A DNA stretch of 37,037 bases from Trueperaceae bacterium. GTDB lineage: Bacteria; Deinococcota; Deinococci; Deinococcales; Trueperaceae. Location: the NCBI GenBank assembly GCA_019454765.1, contig JACFNR010000027.1:1-37037 (forward strand). The letters run 5' to 3'. Positions 1 through 8,475 of this stretch are shown here, piece after piece (within the stretch, counting starts at the first letter, position 1; the number at the start of each line of letters is the position of its first letter). The position numbers and the translations under genes are program-made. The notes under the pieces were generated by a model that ran no database searches, was not told where the DNA came from, and saw only the letters and a list, made by a program, of their open reading frames with translations.

Positions 1-51
1 AGTCGACTCATAATCGATTGGTCGCTGGTTCGAACCCAGCAGGGCCCACCA
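1..51 (+). tRNA. tRNA with CAT anticodon, 3' portion (tRNA-Ile2 or tRNA-Met)
   Basis: The window opens inside a tRNA gene. The anticodon arm pairs positions 2-6 with 14-18 around a 7-nt loop carrying CAT at 9-11. The T arm pairs 24-28 with 36-40 around the loop TTCGAAC. The 3' acceptor strand is 41-47, the discriminator base is A48, and CCA is encoded at 49-51. A CAT anticodon means either elongator Met or the lysidine-modified Ile2 tRNA. The anticodon stem and variable/T-arm bases resemble bacterial Ile2 tRNAs as I remember them, but the D arm and 5' acceptor strand lie outside the window, so I leave the identity open. A toxin-antitoxin remnant begins 6 bp downstream. Confidence 0.88.
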
Positions 52-57
52 GTTCAC

Positions 58-297
58 ATGACCAAGAGGAACATCACGCTCTCGCTTCCCGAGGACTTGG
101 TCAGGCGGGCGAAGGTCTTGGCGACTCAACAAGGCACGTCCGTCTCTGCCTTGGTCGCGCACCTCCTCGAGCAGGCTGTCGGCGGTGGGAACGATTACGA
201 GTCCATCTGGGCGGCGGAAGAGCGTCTCATGCAGACGGGCATCGGCCTCGAGGTCGGCCAGGTGCTTCCGACCCGCGACGAGGTTCATGAGCTGTGA
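58..297 (+). CDS. VapB-like ribbon-helix-helix antitoxin
   Basis: A 79-aa protein whose first ~40 residues match a ribbon-helix-helix DNA-binding fold: a short beta strand (NITLSLPEDLV), then two helices ending LVAHLLEQAV. The C-terminal half is acidic and would be the toxin-neutralising tail. Antitoxins of this type bind their PIN-domain toxin and repress their own promoter. The ATG lies only 6 bp after the tRNA CCA end, so transcription may be shared with the tRNA or start inside it. The stop overlaps the start of the PIN gene by 4 bp, the usual VapBC arrangement. The partner toxin is broken, so this antitoxin may now be orphaned. Confidence 0.7.
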   Translation: MTKRNITLSLPEDLVRRAKVLATQQGTSVSALVAHLLEQAVGGGNDYESIWAAEERLMQTGIGLEVGQVLPTRDEVHEL

Positions 298-601
298 GCC
301 TGGAGTTCGTCGATGCCAACGTTCTCCTTCACGCCTACGACGTCACGGCCGGAGAACGACACGAAAGGGCTCGTGAGTTGGTGGGGCGCCTAGGCAGGAC
401 CCGGTCCGGCGCCTCGAGCGTTGAGGTTCTCCAAGAGTTCTACGTGAACGCCGTCCACGAGACCGCGGTTCCGCTCTCACCCGCCTCGGCGCGCGAACGA
501 GGGGCGGTGCTAGGACTATGGGCGGTGCACGCGCCAGGGTCTCCTTCTGGGACGCGATGATCGTTCGATCCGCTGGCGCCCTGGGCTGCAAGGTGCTCTG
601 A
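294..601 (+). pseudogene. VapC-like PIN-domain toxin, frameshifted and shortened
   Basis: The first frame (from 294) gives a PIN N-terminus with the first acidic residue in EFVDANVLLHAYD and a conserved segment VEVLQEFYVNAV, then runs to a stop at 560 with an unrelated tail. A second frame, 539-601, encodes VSFWDAMIVRSAGALGCKVL and a stop. This is recognisably the later PIN motif with the catalytic Asp of the FWDAMI segment. The segment normally lying between the two pieces is largely missing, and the usual C-terminal end after the KVL segment is absent. I read this as a small deletion with a frameshift plus 3' erosion. PIN toxins are Mg-dependent RNases; this copy should be inactive. Confidence 0.72.
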
Positions 602-706
602 GGTAAGGCCAATGACCACGCCCATCGTCACCATCAGAACGCACGAGAAGGCCTTCGCGAAGATCACGAGGAAGCCGCGAGCCCCCGCGTCCCTCTGACG
701 CCCCCT

Positions 707-1735
707 TCAGTACAGCCGCTCCGTGTCCAGGACGTTGAGTAGCGGCGCGCCGGCCAGGTAGCGGCGAAGGTTGTCGCAGAAGAGCTCCACGATCCGCTCG
801 TTCTCCCGCTCCGACGTGCTGGCGGAGTGCGGGTAGATGGTCACCGTCGGGTGCGTCCAGAGGGGGCTGCCTGTCGGCAGCGGTTCGACGGCGGTAACGT
901 CGAGGGTGGCGTGCGACAGGTGGCCAGAGTCGAGGGCGGCGAGGAGCGCCGCCTCGTCCACGACCGCGCCTCTGGCGATGTTGACGAGCATCGCCCCGGG
1001 CCGCATGGCCCGGAACGCCGCCTCGTCCATGAGCCCTTCCGTCTCGGGGGTGTGTGGCGTGATGAGGCAGACGTAGTCGGCCTGGGCGAGTACGGCGTGG
1101 AGGTCGGCGGGGCCGTGCACGCCGTCGACGCCCGGTGTTGCCGGGTCGGCGCCCGCGGCGTGCCGCTTGACGGCCACTACCCGCATGTCGAACGCCTTCG
1201 CGAGGCGCGCGACCTCCGTCCCGATCCGGCCGTAGCCGATCACCGCCAGCGTCTTACCCGTGAGTTCGCCGGTGGCGAAGCGCCGCCACGTGCGCTCGCG
1301 CTGCTGCCGCCTGGCGAGGTCGGCGCGCTTGACGTGCTCGAGGATGGTCATCATCACGAACTCGGCGAGGGGGCGGGCGTGGACGCCGCTCGCTGTGGTG
1401 AAGCGGGCGTCCATCCTGTCGAGGTCGTGGCGGCGCACCAGCTGGCCGATGCCGGCGCTGGTGGCCTGCACCCAGCGCACGTTGGGCGCGCGCTCCGGTA
1501 GCTGCCGCAGGCCCGTGTAGTCGAAGTCGAAGAGGATCTCGGCCGCTCCGAGGAGCGCCTCCCAGCGCACCTGCTCGGCGTCGGTGCGCTCGAGTGGCGC
1601 CCCGATGTGGTCGGCGACGTAGCGAGGCCTGGGCAGGAGCTCGGGGTGATACCTGACGTCGAGCCGCTCGTCGACTCCGCGGATGACCTCGACGAGCTCG
1701 GGCTCCACGTAGGAACAGATCAACACCGTCGGCAT
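707..1735 (-). CDS. D-2-hydroxyacid dehydrogenase, NAD(P)-dependent
   Basis: A 342-aa cytoplasmic oxidoreductase of the D-isomer 2-hydroxyacid dehydrogenase family, which interconverts 2-keto acids and D-2-hydroxyacids. The Rossmann nucleotide loop is GYGRIG at residues 167-172. The catalytic Arg-Glu-His set is visible as R255 (NIARGAV), E284 (DVTAVEPLP) and H303 (YPHSAS). Length is normal for the family. The N-terminal substrate domain is diverged and gives no substrate prediction. The gene is followed on the minus strand only by the toxin remnant. The upstream ABC permease ends 38 bp away, so co-transcription with the exporter is possible but not shown. Confidence 0.85.
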   Translation of the reverse strand: MPTVLICSYVEPELVEVIRGVDERLDVRYHPELLPRPRYVADHIGAPLERTDAEQVRWEALLGAAEILFDFDYTGLRQLPERAPNVRWVQATSAGIGQLVRRHDLDRMDARFTTASGVHARPLAEFVMMTILEHVKRADLARRQQRERTWRRFATGELTGKTLAVIGYGRIGTEVARLAKAFDMRVVAVKRHAAGADPATPGVDGVHGPADLHAVLAQADYVCLITPHTPETEGLMDEAAFRAMRPGAMLVNIARGAVVDEAALLAALDSGHLSHATLDVTAVEPLPTGSPLWTHPTVTIYPHSASTSERENERIVELFCDNLRRYLAGAPLLNVLDTERLY

Positions 1736-1772
1736 CGGCCGCCTCCAAGTGGTGCCGCGTGGCCTCGGCGCC

Positions 1773-2591
1773 TCAAAGCCGCGCGATCATCTCGGCCCGC
1801 CTGAACCGCCGCGCGCCCGCCCACAGGAGCGCGGCCGCCGCCAACCACAGCACGAGCCCCAGCCCGGCCACCAGCCACACGCTCAGGTAGATGACGCCCA
1901 CGGCTTGGGCCACGACGAGCGCGACCACCGGCAGCACCACCACGCCCCCCAGCTGGTACGCCTCCTGGAAGGTGCTGACGCGGGCCGACACGAGTACGGT
2001 GGCGCCAAGGCCGACGGCCGCGGCCGCCGGCATGACCCAGAGCGCCAGCACGACCCACATCCAGGTGGGCAGGAACACGCGGCCCATCACGGGCCAGGCG
2101 GCGATGTTGGCGGTGAGGCAGTAGAGGGCGAAGGCGCCGAGTCCGAGCGTGACGGCCGGCAGCCAAGCCGAGAGCATCTTGGCGCTGAGCAGGTCGCGGT
2201 CGGAGACGGGGCTGTAGATGAGCGCCTCGAGGGTCTTGCGCTCCTTCTCGCCCGCGAACGAGTCGGCGGCGAGCACGCTGGCGAACATGAGCGGCACGAC
2301 GAGGAGGAGGGGCGCCAGCAGGTAGACGAGGCCGAGGACCACGACCTTCTGCGGGTCGTCGAGCCCCTCCACGCTCGCCAGCAGCGTGGGCGAGAGCTCG
2401 CCGAGTTGCCGCACGAGGTCGCCGCCCTGGTCCGCGGCGGCCGGCGCCATGAGGGCGAAGAGCAGCGGCAGGCCGACGGTGAAGAGGACGGGCACGACGA
2501 TGAACGGCACCAGCACGGCCTTGCTCGCGAACGCCACGCGCACGTCCTTGGCGACGATGGCCCGGATGGCGCGGGCGCGGCGGCCCGTCAC
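1773..2591 (-). CDS. ABC-2 type exporter, permease subunit
   Basis: A 272-aa integral membrane protein with about six hydrophobic segments. It carries the ABC-2/NatB-type signature SFAGEKERKTLEALIYSPVS near residue 115, the cytoplasmic coupling segment of export permeases. A periplasmic loop of about 50 residues follows the first membrane helix. It starts at GTG and overlaps the upstream ATPase stop by 4 bp (GTGA), so the pair should be translationally coupled. The family exports ions, small molecules or peptides; nothing here fixes the substrate. Confidence 0.85.
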   Translation of the reverse strand: MTGRRARAIRAIVAKDVRVAFASKAVLVPFIVVPVLFTVGLPLLFALMAPAAADQGGDLVRQLGELSPTLLASVEGLDDPQKVVVLGLVYLLAPLLLVVPLMFASVLAADSFAGEKERKTLEALIYSPVSDRDLLSAKMLSAWLPAVTLGLGAFALYCLTANIAAWPVMGRVFLPTWMWVVLALWVMPAAAAVGLGATVLVSARVSTFQEAYQLGGVVVLPVVALVVAQAVGVIYLSVWLVAGLGLVLWLAAAALLWAGARRFRRAEMIARL

Positions 2592-3601
2592 GGCTCGGCC
2601 CCGTAGAGGGCGAAGTAGACGTCGGCGAGGGTGGGCTCGAGCGGTTCGACGCGCGTGACGCTCAGCCCGGCGCCGACCAGGGCGGCCACCAGCGAGGGCG
2701 TGGCACCGTCTGGGAGGCGCGACACGGTGAGCGTGTCCTGCCCGGGGTCGTCAGGGGCGTCGTCCGGGGACGCGATGTCGGCGTCGGGGTGGCGCGCCGC
2801 AATGAGCGCTGCCGCGGCGGCGCGCTCGCCCGGCGCGACGCCAACGCGCAGCTTGCCGTGCGGCGCGAGGCGGGTGAGCTCGGTCGGGGTTCCGAGCGCG
2901 GCAAGCTCGCCGCCGCGCATGACGGCCACGCGGTCGCACACGCGTTGCGCCAGGTTGAGGTCGTGGGTGCTGAGCACCACCGTGCGCCCCTCGTGCGAGA
3001 CCTGCTCGCGCACCAGCTCGACGACCTGACGGGTGGCGACCGGGTCGAGGCCGGAGGTGGGTTCGTCGAGGAACAGCAGCTCCGGCTCGTGCAGCAGGGC
3101 GCGAGCGAGGGCGAGGCGTTGGCGCATGCCCTTGCTGAAACCGCCCACCAGCGCCTCGGCCGCGCCTGCGAGCCCGAACTGCTCGAGCACCTCGTTCACG
3201 CGTGCACCCACCCGCTCGGCGGGGTAGCCGTAGAGGTCCGCGAAGTAGCGCAGGTTCTGCCGGGCAGTCAGGCGCTCCTCGAGCGCGGGGTTCTCGGCCA
3301 GCACGCCGAGGCGGGCTCGCACCTCGGTGCCGTGCGCGAGCGGCGACATGCCGAACAGCCGCGCCTCCCCGCCAGTGGGCGTCAGCACCCCGGCGAGGAG
3401 CCTGAGCGTGGTCGTCTTGCCTGCGCCGTTGTGACCGAGGAGCGCGAACAGCTCGCCACGAGCGACCGTGAACGACAGCGGCGCCACGGCGACCTTGTTG
3501 CCGAAGGCGCGGCTGAGCTCGCGCGCCTCGACCACGGCCGTGTCTGGTGGTCTGGGCGTGGGGCGGGCGCCGGCGGCGCCGCGCGCCTGGGAGGCGGTCA
3601 T
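2588..3601 (-). CDS. ABC transporter ATP-binding protein (exporter type)
   Basis: An ATPase of about 337 aa. Walker A is GHNGAGKTT, the signature loop is GFSKGMRQRLALARALL, Walker B is LLFLDEPTSGLDP and the H-loop is LSTHD. A C-terminal extension of about 100 residues follows the nucleotide-binding domain, as in CcmA/NatA-type exporter ATPases. The start could be GTG at 3604 or the adjacent ATG at 3601; I prefer the ATG. The first ~25 residues are a Pro/Ala-rich extension before the ABC core. It works with the overlapping downstream permease. An inverted repeat, CACCGG/CCGGTG, spans the region just upstream of the start. Confidence 0.88.
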   Translation of the reverse strand: MTASQARGAAGARPTPRPPDTAVVEARELSRAFGNKVAVAPLSFTVARGELFALLGHNGAGKTTTLRLLAGVLTPTGGEARLFGMSPLAHGTEVRARLGVLAENPALEERLTARQNLRYFADLYGYPAERVGARVNEVLEQFGLAGAAEALVGGFSKGMRQRLALARALLHEPELLFLDEPTSGLDPVATRQVVELVREQVSHEGRTVVLSTHDLNLAQRVCDRVAVMRGGELAALGTPTELTRLAPHGKLRVGVAPGERAAAAALIAARHPDADIASPDDAPDDPGQDTLTVSRLPDGATPSLVAALVGAGLSVTRVEPLEPTLADVYFALYGAEP

Positions 3602-3757
3602 CACCGGATTCTACCGGTGGGCGCGGCGTGGCGCGTGGCGGCGCCGTTGACGGCGGTTTGACGTCGGCCCGCTACCGTGACTGCATCCAAGGCCCCCGGG
3701 CGGGGGTCCGGCCCGAAGCCGCCGACGGCTCACGGCGAGGATCTGCGAGGTGAGAGA

Positions 3758-5977
3758 ATGCGCAAGGCCTTACACCGACTCACGAGCTTCTTCCTGAGCG
3801 TCGGGCTCCTCACGATGGGAGTCCCGGTTCGGGCCCAGGTCGACGGTTACGCCGACGCGCGCGCGGAGCTGAGCGCCGGGATGGCCGAGGTGGCCGGCAT
3901 CCGCGGGCTGCTGGACCGGGCGGCGTTCGACCTGGACGAGCTCGCCATGGAGCTCTTCTTCGAGGACGCCGAGGGCATCGCGGCGTGGGTGACCGACAAC
4001 GTCGCCTACCAGCCGTACCGCGGGCTGCTGCGGGGCGCGCAGGGGACGCTGCGGGCGCGCGCCGGCAACGCGCTCGACCAGGCCGTCCTCCTGGCGTCGC
4101 TCCTGGGTCAGGCCGGTTACGACGTGCGCGTCGCCCTCGGCACCCTCGACGACGCGCAGGCGGCCGAGCTGCTGGGCACCACGGCGGCGGCGCCCGCGCG
4201 CGACTACGGGGAACTGGAGGCGCGCTTGCGCGCGGCGCTGCCGAGCATGGACTGGGACCTCTTCTTCGCCGCCCAGCCCGACGCGGACCGCTCCGCCGAG
4301 ACGGCGGAGCTGGCAGGCGCGCTGGGAGCGGCGCTGGCGGACGCCGGCGTCCAGCTGGCGAGCGCCGGGCCCGACCTCCTGGCGGAGGCGGCCGAGTACG
4401 CCTGGGTGGAGTACCGGTTGGGCGACGGCGAGGCGTGGGCCGCGGCGCACCCCGCCGCGCCGTTCGTGGCGGGCGCCGAGCCCGAGGTCGCCGAGCGGTT
4501 GGAGGGCGGCGTCCCGGAGGCGTTGCAGCACCGCGTCAGGTTCGAGGTGCTCGTCGAGGTCCTCGAGGGCGACGAGCTGACGGTGCGGCCGGTCATGCCG
4601 GCGTGGGAGCGGCCCGCGGCCAACGCCGACGGCGTGGTCATCTCCTACTCGAACGTGCCGAACACGGCCGCCATGGAGGCTGACCTGCCTACCGTGCTGG
4701 CCGAGAGCGAGTTCTGGGTACCGACCTTCATGGGCGGAGTCCCCGAGGGGGCGCAGGCGTTCGACATGATGGGGGCCCTGCTGACCCCCGAGGACGCCGC
4801 CAACCCCATGGCCGGCGTGGTCAGGAACGTGCGGCGCGGCTTCAGCGACGCCATCGGCGGCCTCGGCGGCATGGGCGGCGAGCCCACCGGCGAGGCCGTC
4901 GCCCTGACGGCGCAGTGGCTGGTCGTGACGCTCGTGGCTCCGGGCGGCGAGGAGCGGGAGTTCCGCCGCACGGTCTTCGACCGCATCGGGGCCGAGGCGC
5001 GCGAGGCCGGCGCCGTGACCACGGCCGCGATGACGCGCGAGGAGGCGGAGCTGCGCCTGCTCACGGAGCACCGGCTGATGATCTTCCCCGGTGCCACGCC
5101 CCGCGACTTCCTGCTGGACGAGTACCTCGAGCAGGTGTTGGCCAGCGAACCGCTCCTCGAGCGCGCCCTGGCCCTCAGGTACGGCGTCGAGCCGGAGCGC
5201 GGGCTGGCGGAGTCGCTGGCGCAGGGGTCGCCGGTCGAGCACTTGCTCACCATGGCGCTGTTCGACCAGGGTCCGGCCGGGCAGCTGTCGTGGCGGGCGG
5301 AACCTGGCCTGCTCATGTTCTCGGACGGGCTGGCCGGGAGCGTGGAGGAGGCCAGAATCGTGAGCCGCCTCGACATCGTGAACAACTCGCGGCGCACCCT
5401 CGGCGCCGGCGGGCCGGCGAGCATGCTGGCTCAGGGCGTGTGGGAGACGTTGACCGAGCGCGACCTCCTCGGCGACCGGCGTCACAACACCGCCAACTTC
5501 CGGGGCGACCTCACGGTGGTGGAACCGTTCGGTGCTGCGCCGGCCGGGTTGTCTGCGGAGGCGCGCCGCAACCTGCAGCGCGACCTCGACCTCGGTTACG
5601 CCGCACTGGTCCCGGCGGGCGCCGACGCCTGGTGGCGCGTCGACCCGACCACGGGCGAGACGCTCGGCATCACGGCGGACGGGCGGGGCCAGTCGCTGAC
5701 CGAGTACACGATCATGCTCTACGACAACGCCTTCACGCTCATGTTCGCTATGAAGAGCTACAACGACTGCACCAAGGGCAACCCCTCGTGGGAGGCAGAG
5801 CTCTGCTGCCTCGCCAAGGCGCACATCAGCAACATCTTCGGGATAGGCCTCGGCCACGCCATCGGCGGTTTCGGCTTCGGCGGCGCCGTCCTGGGCATGG
5901 CGGCGTTGTCTTTCAACATCACCTCGGGCCTGCTCGGCACCAACTTCGCGGACCTGTTCCCAGGTGGCGTCTGCTGA
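3758..5977 (+). CDS. Secreted transglutaminase-fold-like protein with Cys-bearing C-terminal tail
   Basis: I chose the ATG at 3758 because GAGGTGAG precedes it and a clear Sec signal peptide follows (Arg/Lys start, hydrophobic core, VRAQ cleavage region); this gives 739 aa. Around residues 97-125 the segment RARAGNALDQAVLLASLLGQ followed by AGYDVRVALG looks like a transglutaminase/protease core helix, but the position of the usual catalytic Cys is not Cys. The long middle region has no motif I can name. Near residue 630 a WWRVDPTTGETLG segment recalls similar secreted transglutaminase-like proteins. All four cysteines (671, 683, 684 and the final residue 739) lie in the last 70 residues, around a Gly-rich hydrophobic stretch (about 690-735). 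Function unknown; probably periplasmic or surface-associated. Confidence 0.65.
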   Translation: MRKALHRLTSFFLSVGLLTMGVPVRAQVDGYADARAELSAGMAEVAGIRGLLDRAAFDLDELAMELFFEDAEGIAAWVTDNVAYQPYRGLLRGAQGTLRARAGNALDQAVLLASLLGQAGYDVRVALGTLDDAQAAELLGTTAAAPARDYGELEARLRAALPSMDWDLFFAAQPDADRSAETAELAGALGAALADAGVQLASAGPDLLAEAAEYAWVEYRLGDGEAWAAAHPAAPFVAGAEPEVAERLEGGVPEALQHRVRFEVLVEVLEGDELTVRPVMPAWERPAANADGVVISYSNVPNTAAMEADLPTVLAESEFWVPTFMGGVPEGAQAFDMMGALLTPEDAANPMAGVVRNVRRGFSDAIGGLGGMGGEPTGEAVALTAQWLVVTLVAPGGEEREFRRTVFDRIGAEAREAGAVTTAAMTREEAELRLLTEHRLMIFPGATPRDFLLDEYLEQVLASEPLLERALALRYGVEPERGLAESLAQGSPVEHLLTMALFDQGPAGQLSWRAEPGLLMFSDGLAGSVEEARIVSRLDIVNNSRRTLGAGGPASMLAQGVWETLTERDLLGDRRHNTANFRGDLTVVEPFGAAPAGLSAEARRNLQRDLDLGYAALVPAGADAWWRVDPTTGETLGITADGRGQSLTEYTIMLYDNAFTLMFAMKSYNDCTKGNPSWEAELCCLAKAHISNIFGIGLGHAIGGFGFGGAVLGMAALSFNITSGLLGTNFADLFPGGVC

Positions 5978-5981
5978 GGCG

Positions 5982-6842
5982 TCAGCTCCCGGCGTCGCGC
6001 CGCGCCCAGGTGGCCCGCAACCAGCGGGCGCACAGGTCGACCCAGGCGTGGGCGTTCTCGGGTAGGGCGGGGCGGTCGGCGTTGGCGACCGGCTCGGCGG
6101 TCGACAGGCCGTGCGGACCGTGCGCGAAGTGGTGGTACTCGTACGGCACGCCCGCCGCCTCGAGGGCCGTGACGAAGCGCAGCGACTGACTGGCGGGGAC
6201 CGTCTGGTCCTCGCCAGTCGTCCACACGAACGCGGGCGGCGTCTCGGGGCCGACGGCCGCCAGGCAGTCCTCCTTGAGGAGACGGGTCAGGCGTCCGGCC
6301 GGCGGCAGCCAGTCGAAGCTGAAGACGGCGTAGCACGGCACGATGGCGTCGGGCCGGGAGGAGTGCTCGAGGAGCCCGTCGTTGGCGGTCACGCCGCGCG
6401 CGGCGAGGTCGCCGTACTCGGTGCGCTCCGCCGCCACGAGGTCGTCGCGGTGCCACATGGTCCCGAGCATGGCGGTCACGTGGCCGCCGGCGGAGAAGCC
6501 CATCACCGCCACGCGCGTGGGGTCGACGCCCAGGTCGGCGGCGTGCTTGCGCACCCAGCGAACGGCGCGGGCGGCGTCCACGGCGGGGTGAGGGTAGGTG
6601 GCGTGCTCGCGGATCGAGTAGCGCAGCACGAAGGCCGAGAAGCCGTGACGCATGAAGGCGAAGGCGGCCGGGTCGGCCTCCCGCTGAGAGAGGAACTCGT
6701 AGCCGCCACCCGGGCACACGATCAGGGCGGGCCGGGGGTTCTCGAGCGAGCTCGGAAGCTGGTCGGAGCGCGGCCGATCGAAGAGGGCCGCCTCCAGCGT
6801 GACGGCGCGGTCCGGGTTCATGGTGACGGTGAAGCTGCGCAT
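5982..6842 (-). CDS. Alpha/beta hydrolase, acetyl esterase-like
   Basis: A 286-aa alpha/beta hydrolase of the acetyl-xylan esterase/Aes-like group (BD-FAE type). The nucleophile elbow is GFSAGG (S117). The oxyanion motif is CPGGGY (43-48), replacing the HGGG of classical family members. The likely acid is D212 in TGEDQTV and the base H244 in HGPHG. There is no signal peptide, so it should act in the cytoplasm, possibly on acetylated sugars or small esters. It converges with the secreted protein gene across a gap of only 4 bp. No neighbouring carbohydrate cluster refines the substrate. Confidence 0.82.
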   Translation of the reverse strand: MRSFTVTMNPDRAVTLEAALFDRPRSDQLPSSLENPRPALIVCPGGGYEFLSQREADPAAFAFMRHGFSAFVLRYSIREHATYPHPAVDAARAVRWVRKHAADLGVDPTRVAVMGFSAGGHVTAMLGTMWHRDDLVAAERTEYGDLAARGVTANDGLLEHSSRPDAIVPCYAVFSFDWLPPAGRLTRLLKEDCLAAVGPETPPAFVWTTGEDQTVPASQSLRFVTALEAAGVPYEYHHFAHGPHGLSTAEPVANADRPALPENAHAWVDLCARWLRATWARRDAGS

Positions 6843-6886
6843 GCCGCCAGCCTACGTCCGTGGCGCGAGCGGGCGTGCGGGGTGGC

Positions 6887-7573
6887 TCACGGCACCATGC
6901 GCCTTATGACGGCGAGGGACCCGAGTCCCAGCACGGCCAGCAGCGCGAGCCCCCAGAGGGCCAGGCCGAGCGCGCCCTGGGCCACCAGCCACGCCTCGAC
7001 CTCGCCGGCCACGCCCGCCCTGAAGACGAGGAGGATGACCACGGCGAGGACGAGGGTGAGGCCGACGAGGGCGGCGATCAACGCCAGGGCGCCCCAGCGC
7101 TTGTTGATGGCGGCGCAGAAGTAGCCGCTGACGAAGAAGAGCATGGCTATGACGAAGTAGGCGAGGAACGCCGTGCCGGGCGCGTCGCCGCCAAGCGAGG
7201 GGAGGGTCACGTAGCCGTTCATGCCCCAGCCGTGGGTGGCGCGCTCGATCACGCCGATCGCGGCAAACGCGGCGGCCAGCATGCCGGAGGTGAGGGCCGC
7301 CGTGAGGAGGGTGCCGAGGTGGAAGTCGCGTCGGGTGATGCTCAGGGCCTGGGAGAACGGGAACGTGAGCGTCAGCGCCTGCACGCCCACGACCAGGAAG
7401 GACCAGAGGGGAGCGCCGGCGGCGCCGAAGCCGTACTTCGCCTCGCTGGTGGGTATGAGCGCGAACACGAGCAGGGCCAGCAGCAGCGCGCCGGCGAGGA
7501 TGAGCAGGGGCATGTACACGTAGGTGGTGCGGTTGAGTAGCTGTAGCCTCACGACCTTGATCACGTTCGTCAT
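6887..7573 (-). CDS. ABC transporter permease of a YtrA-type GntR-ABC operon
   Basis: A 228-aa membrane protein with about six hydrophobic helices and no nucleotide-binding motif. Its ATG overlaps the stop of the upstream ATPase gene by 4 bp, so it is the membrane partner of that ATPase. The order regulator-ATPase-permease matches operons of the B. subtilis ytr type and related small exporters, which often respond to cell-envelope stress or peptide antibiotics. That functional link is from family knowledge; the substrate is not readable from this sequence. Confidence 0.75.
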   Translation of the reverse strand: MTNVIKVVRLQLLNRTTYVYMPLLILAGALLLALLVFALIPTSEAKYGFGAAGAPLWSFLVVGVQALTLTFPFSQALSITRRDFHLGTLLTAALTSGMLAAAFAAIGVIERATHGWGMNGYVTLPSLGGDAPGTAFLAYFVIAMLFFVSGYFCAAINKRWGALALIAALVGLTLVLAVVILLVFRAGVAGEVEAWLVAQGALGLALWGLALLAVLGLGSLAVIRRMVP

Positions 7574-8475
7574 CCGCGGCTCCTTCCCTCGTCGGGCCGG
7601 GCGCTCCGGCCGGGTTCGGTGATGCGGACGATCAGTTGTTGAAGCGAGACGGGCGCGACCTCGAGGCCGCGGGCGGCGAGGCGGGCGCGCTCCTCGCCCT
7701 CGAGCCGCCCGAGCACGGTGACGGAGGCGACCCGGCCGAGCCGTTCGGTGTGGATGACCTCGCGCCCGGCCGCGAAGGCCTCGACGGCGCTCGAGTCGCC
7801 CACGACGTTGACGGCGCGGCCGCGCGCGTCGTCGGCGCTCTCGTCCATCACGACGCGGCCGCCGTCGAGCACGACGATGCGTTCGAGCAGGCTCGCCACC
7901 TCGTCGATCAGGTGCGACGACAGGACGATGGTGCGGGGGTGATCGGCGTAGTCCTCCAGCAGCCGGTCGTAGAAGGTCTGGCGCGCCGCGGCGTCGAGGC
8001 CGAGGTACGGCTCGTCGAAGAACGTGATCTCGGCCCGGGCCGCCATGCCGATGGTGACGCCCACGGCGGAGAGCTGCCCGCGCGACAGGCGCCTCACCGG
8101 CTTGTGGAGCGGGAGCTGGAAGTCGGCCACGAGCCGGTCTGCCAGGGACTGGTCCCAGGCGGCGAAGAAGAGGCGCGCCATGGCGAGGGCGTGCCCGACC
8201 TTGACGCCGTCCGGGTACTTCTGGTTCTCGCGGACGAAGCAGGTGCGCCGCAGGACGCGCGAGTTCTCGTAAGGCTCCTCGCCGTACACCTTGACGGCGC
8301 CGCTGGTCGGGAACGCTTGCGCCGTGATCATCGACATGAGCGTCGTCTTGCCGGCGCCGTTGCGACCGAGCAGGCCGTAGATCACGTCCTTCTCGAGGGC
8401 CAGGCCCACGTCGTCGAGTGCGAGGGTCGCGCCGTAGCGCTTGGTCAGGTGGTTGACTTCGACTACCGTGTTCAT
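7570..8475 (-). CDS. ABC transporter ATP-binding protein of a YtrA-type operon
   Basis: A 301-aa ATPase starting at the ATG at 8475, where the MNTVVEVNHLTKRYG start matches the usual ABC N-terminus; the longer open frame upstream is read-through of another frame. Walker A is GRNGAGKTT, the signature region is RRLSRGQLSAVGVTIGMA (a variant of LSGGQ), Walker B is ITFFDEPYLGLD and the H-loop is LSSHL. After the core come about 80 residues of C-terminal domain. Its start overlaps the GntR stop by 4 bp and its stop overlaps the permease start by 4 bp, a fully coupled three-gene operon. Confidence 0.87.
   Translation of the reverse strand: MNTVVEVNHLTKRYGATLALDDVGLALEKDVIYGLLGRNGAGKTTLMSMITAQAFPTSGAVKVYGEEPYENSRVLRRTCFVRENQKYPDGVKVGHALAMARLFFAAWDQSLADRLVADFQLPLHKPVRRLSRGQLSAVGVTIGMAARAEITFFDEPYLGLDAAARQTFYDRLLEDYADHPRTIVLSSHLIDEVASLLERIVVLDGGRVVMDESADDARGRAVNVVGDSSAVEAFAAGREVIHTERLGRVASVTVLGRLEGEERARLAARGLEVAPVSLQQLIVRITEPGRSARPDEGRSRG

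Noticed and set aside
612-698. A 28-codon open frame after the broken PIN gene
   Set aside because: A purine-rich AGGTAAGG precedes it but too closely (3 nt), and the peptide has no recognisable feature; likely non-coding scar.
3770-5857. A 695-codon open frame on the minus strand opposite the secreted transglutaminase-like gene
   Set aside because: Its composition (Arg, Gly, Val, His rich, no motif) is what the complement of a GC-rich gene gives; the plus-strand gene has a ribosome site and signal peptide.
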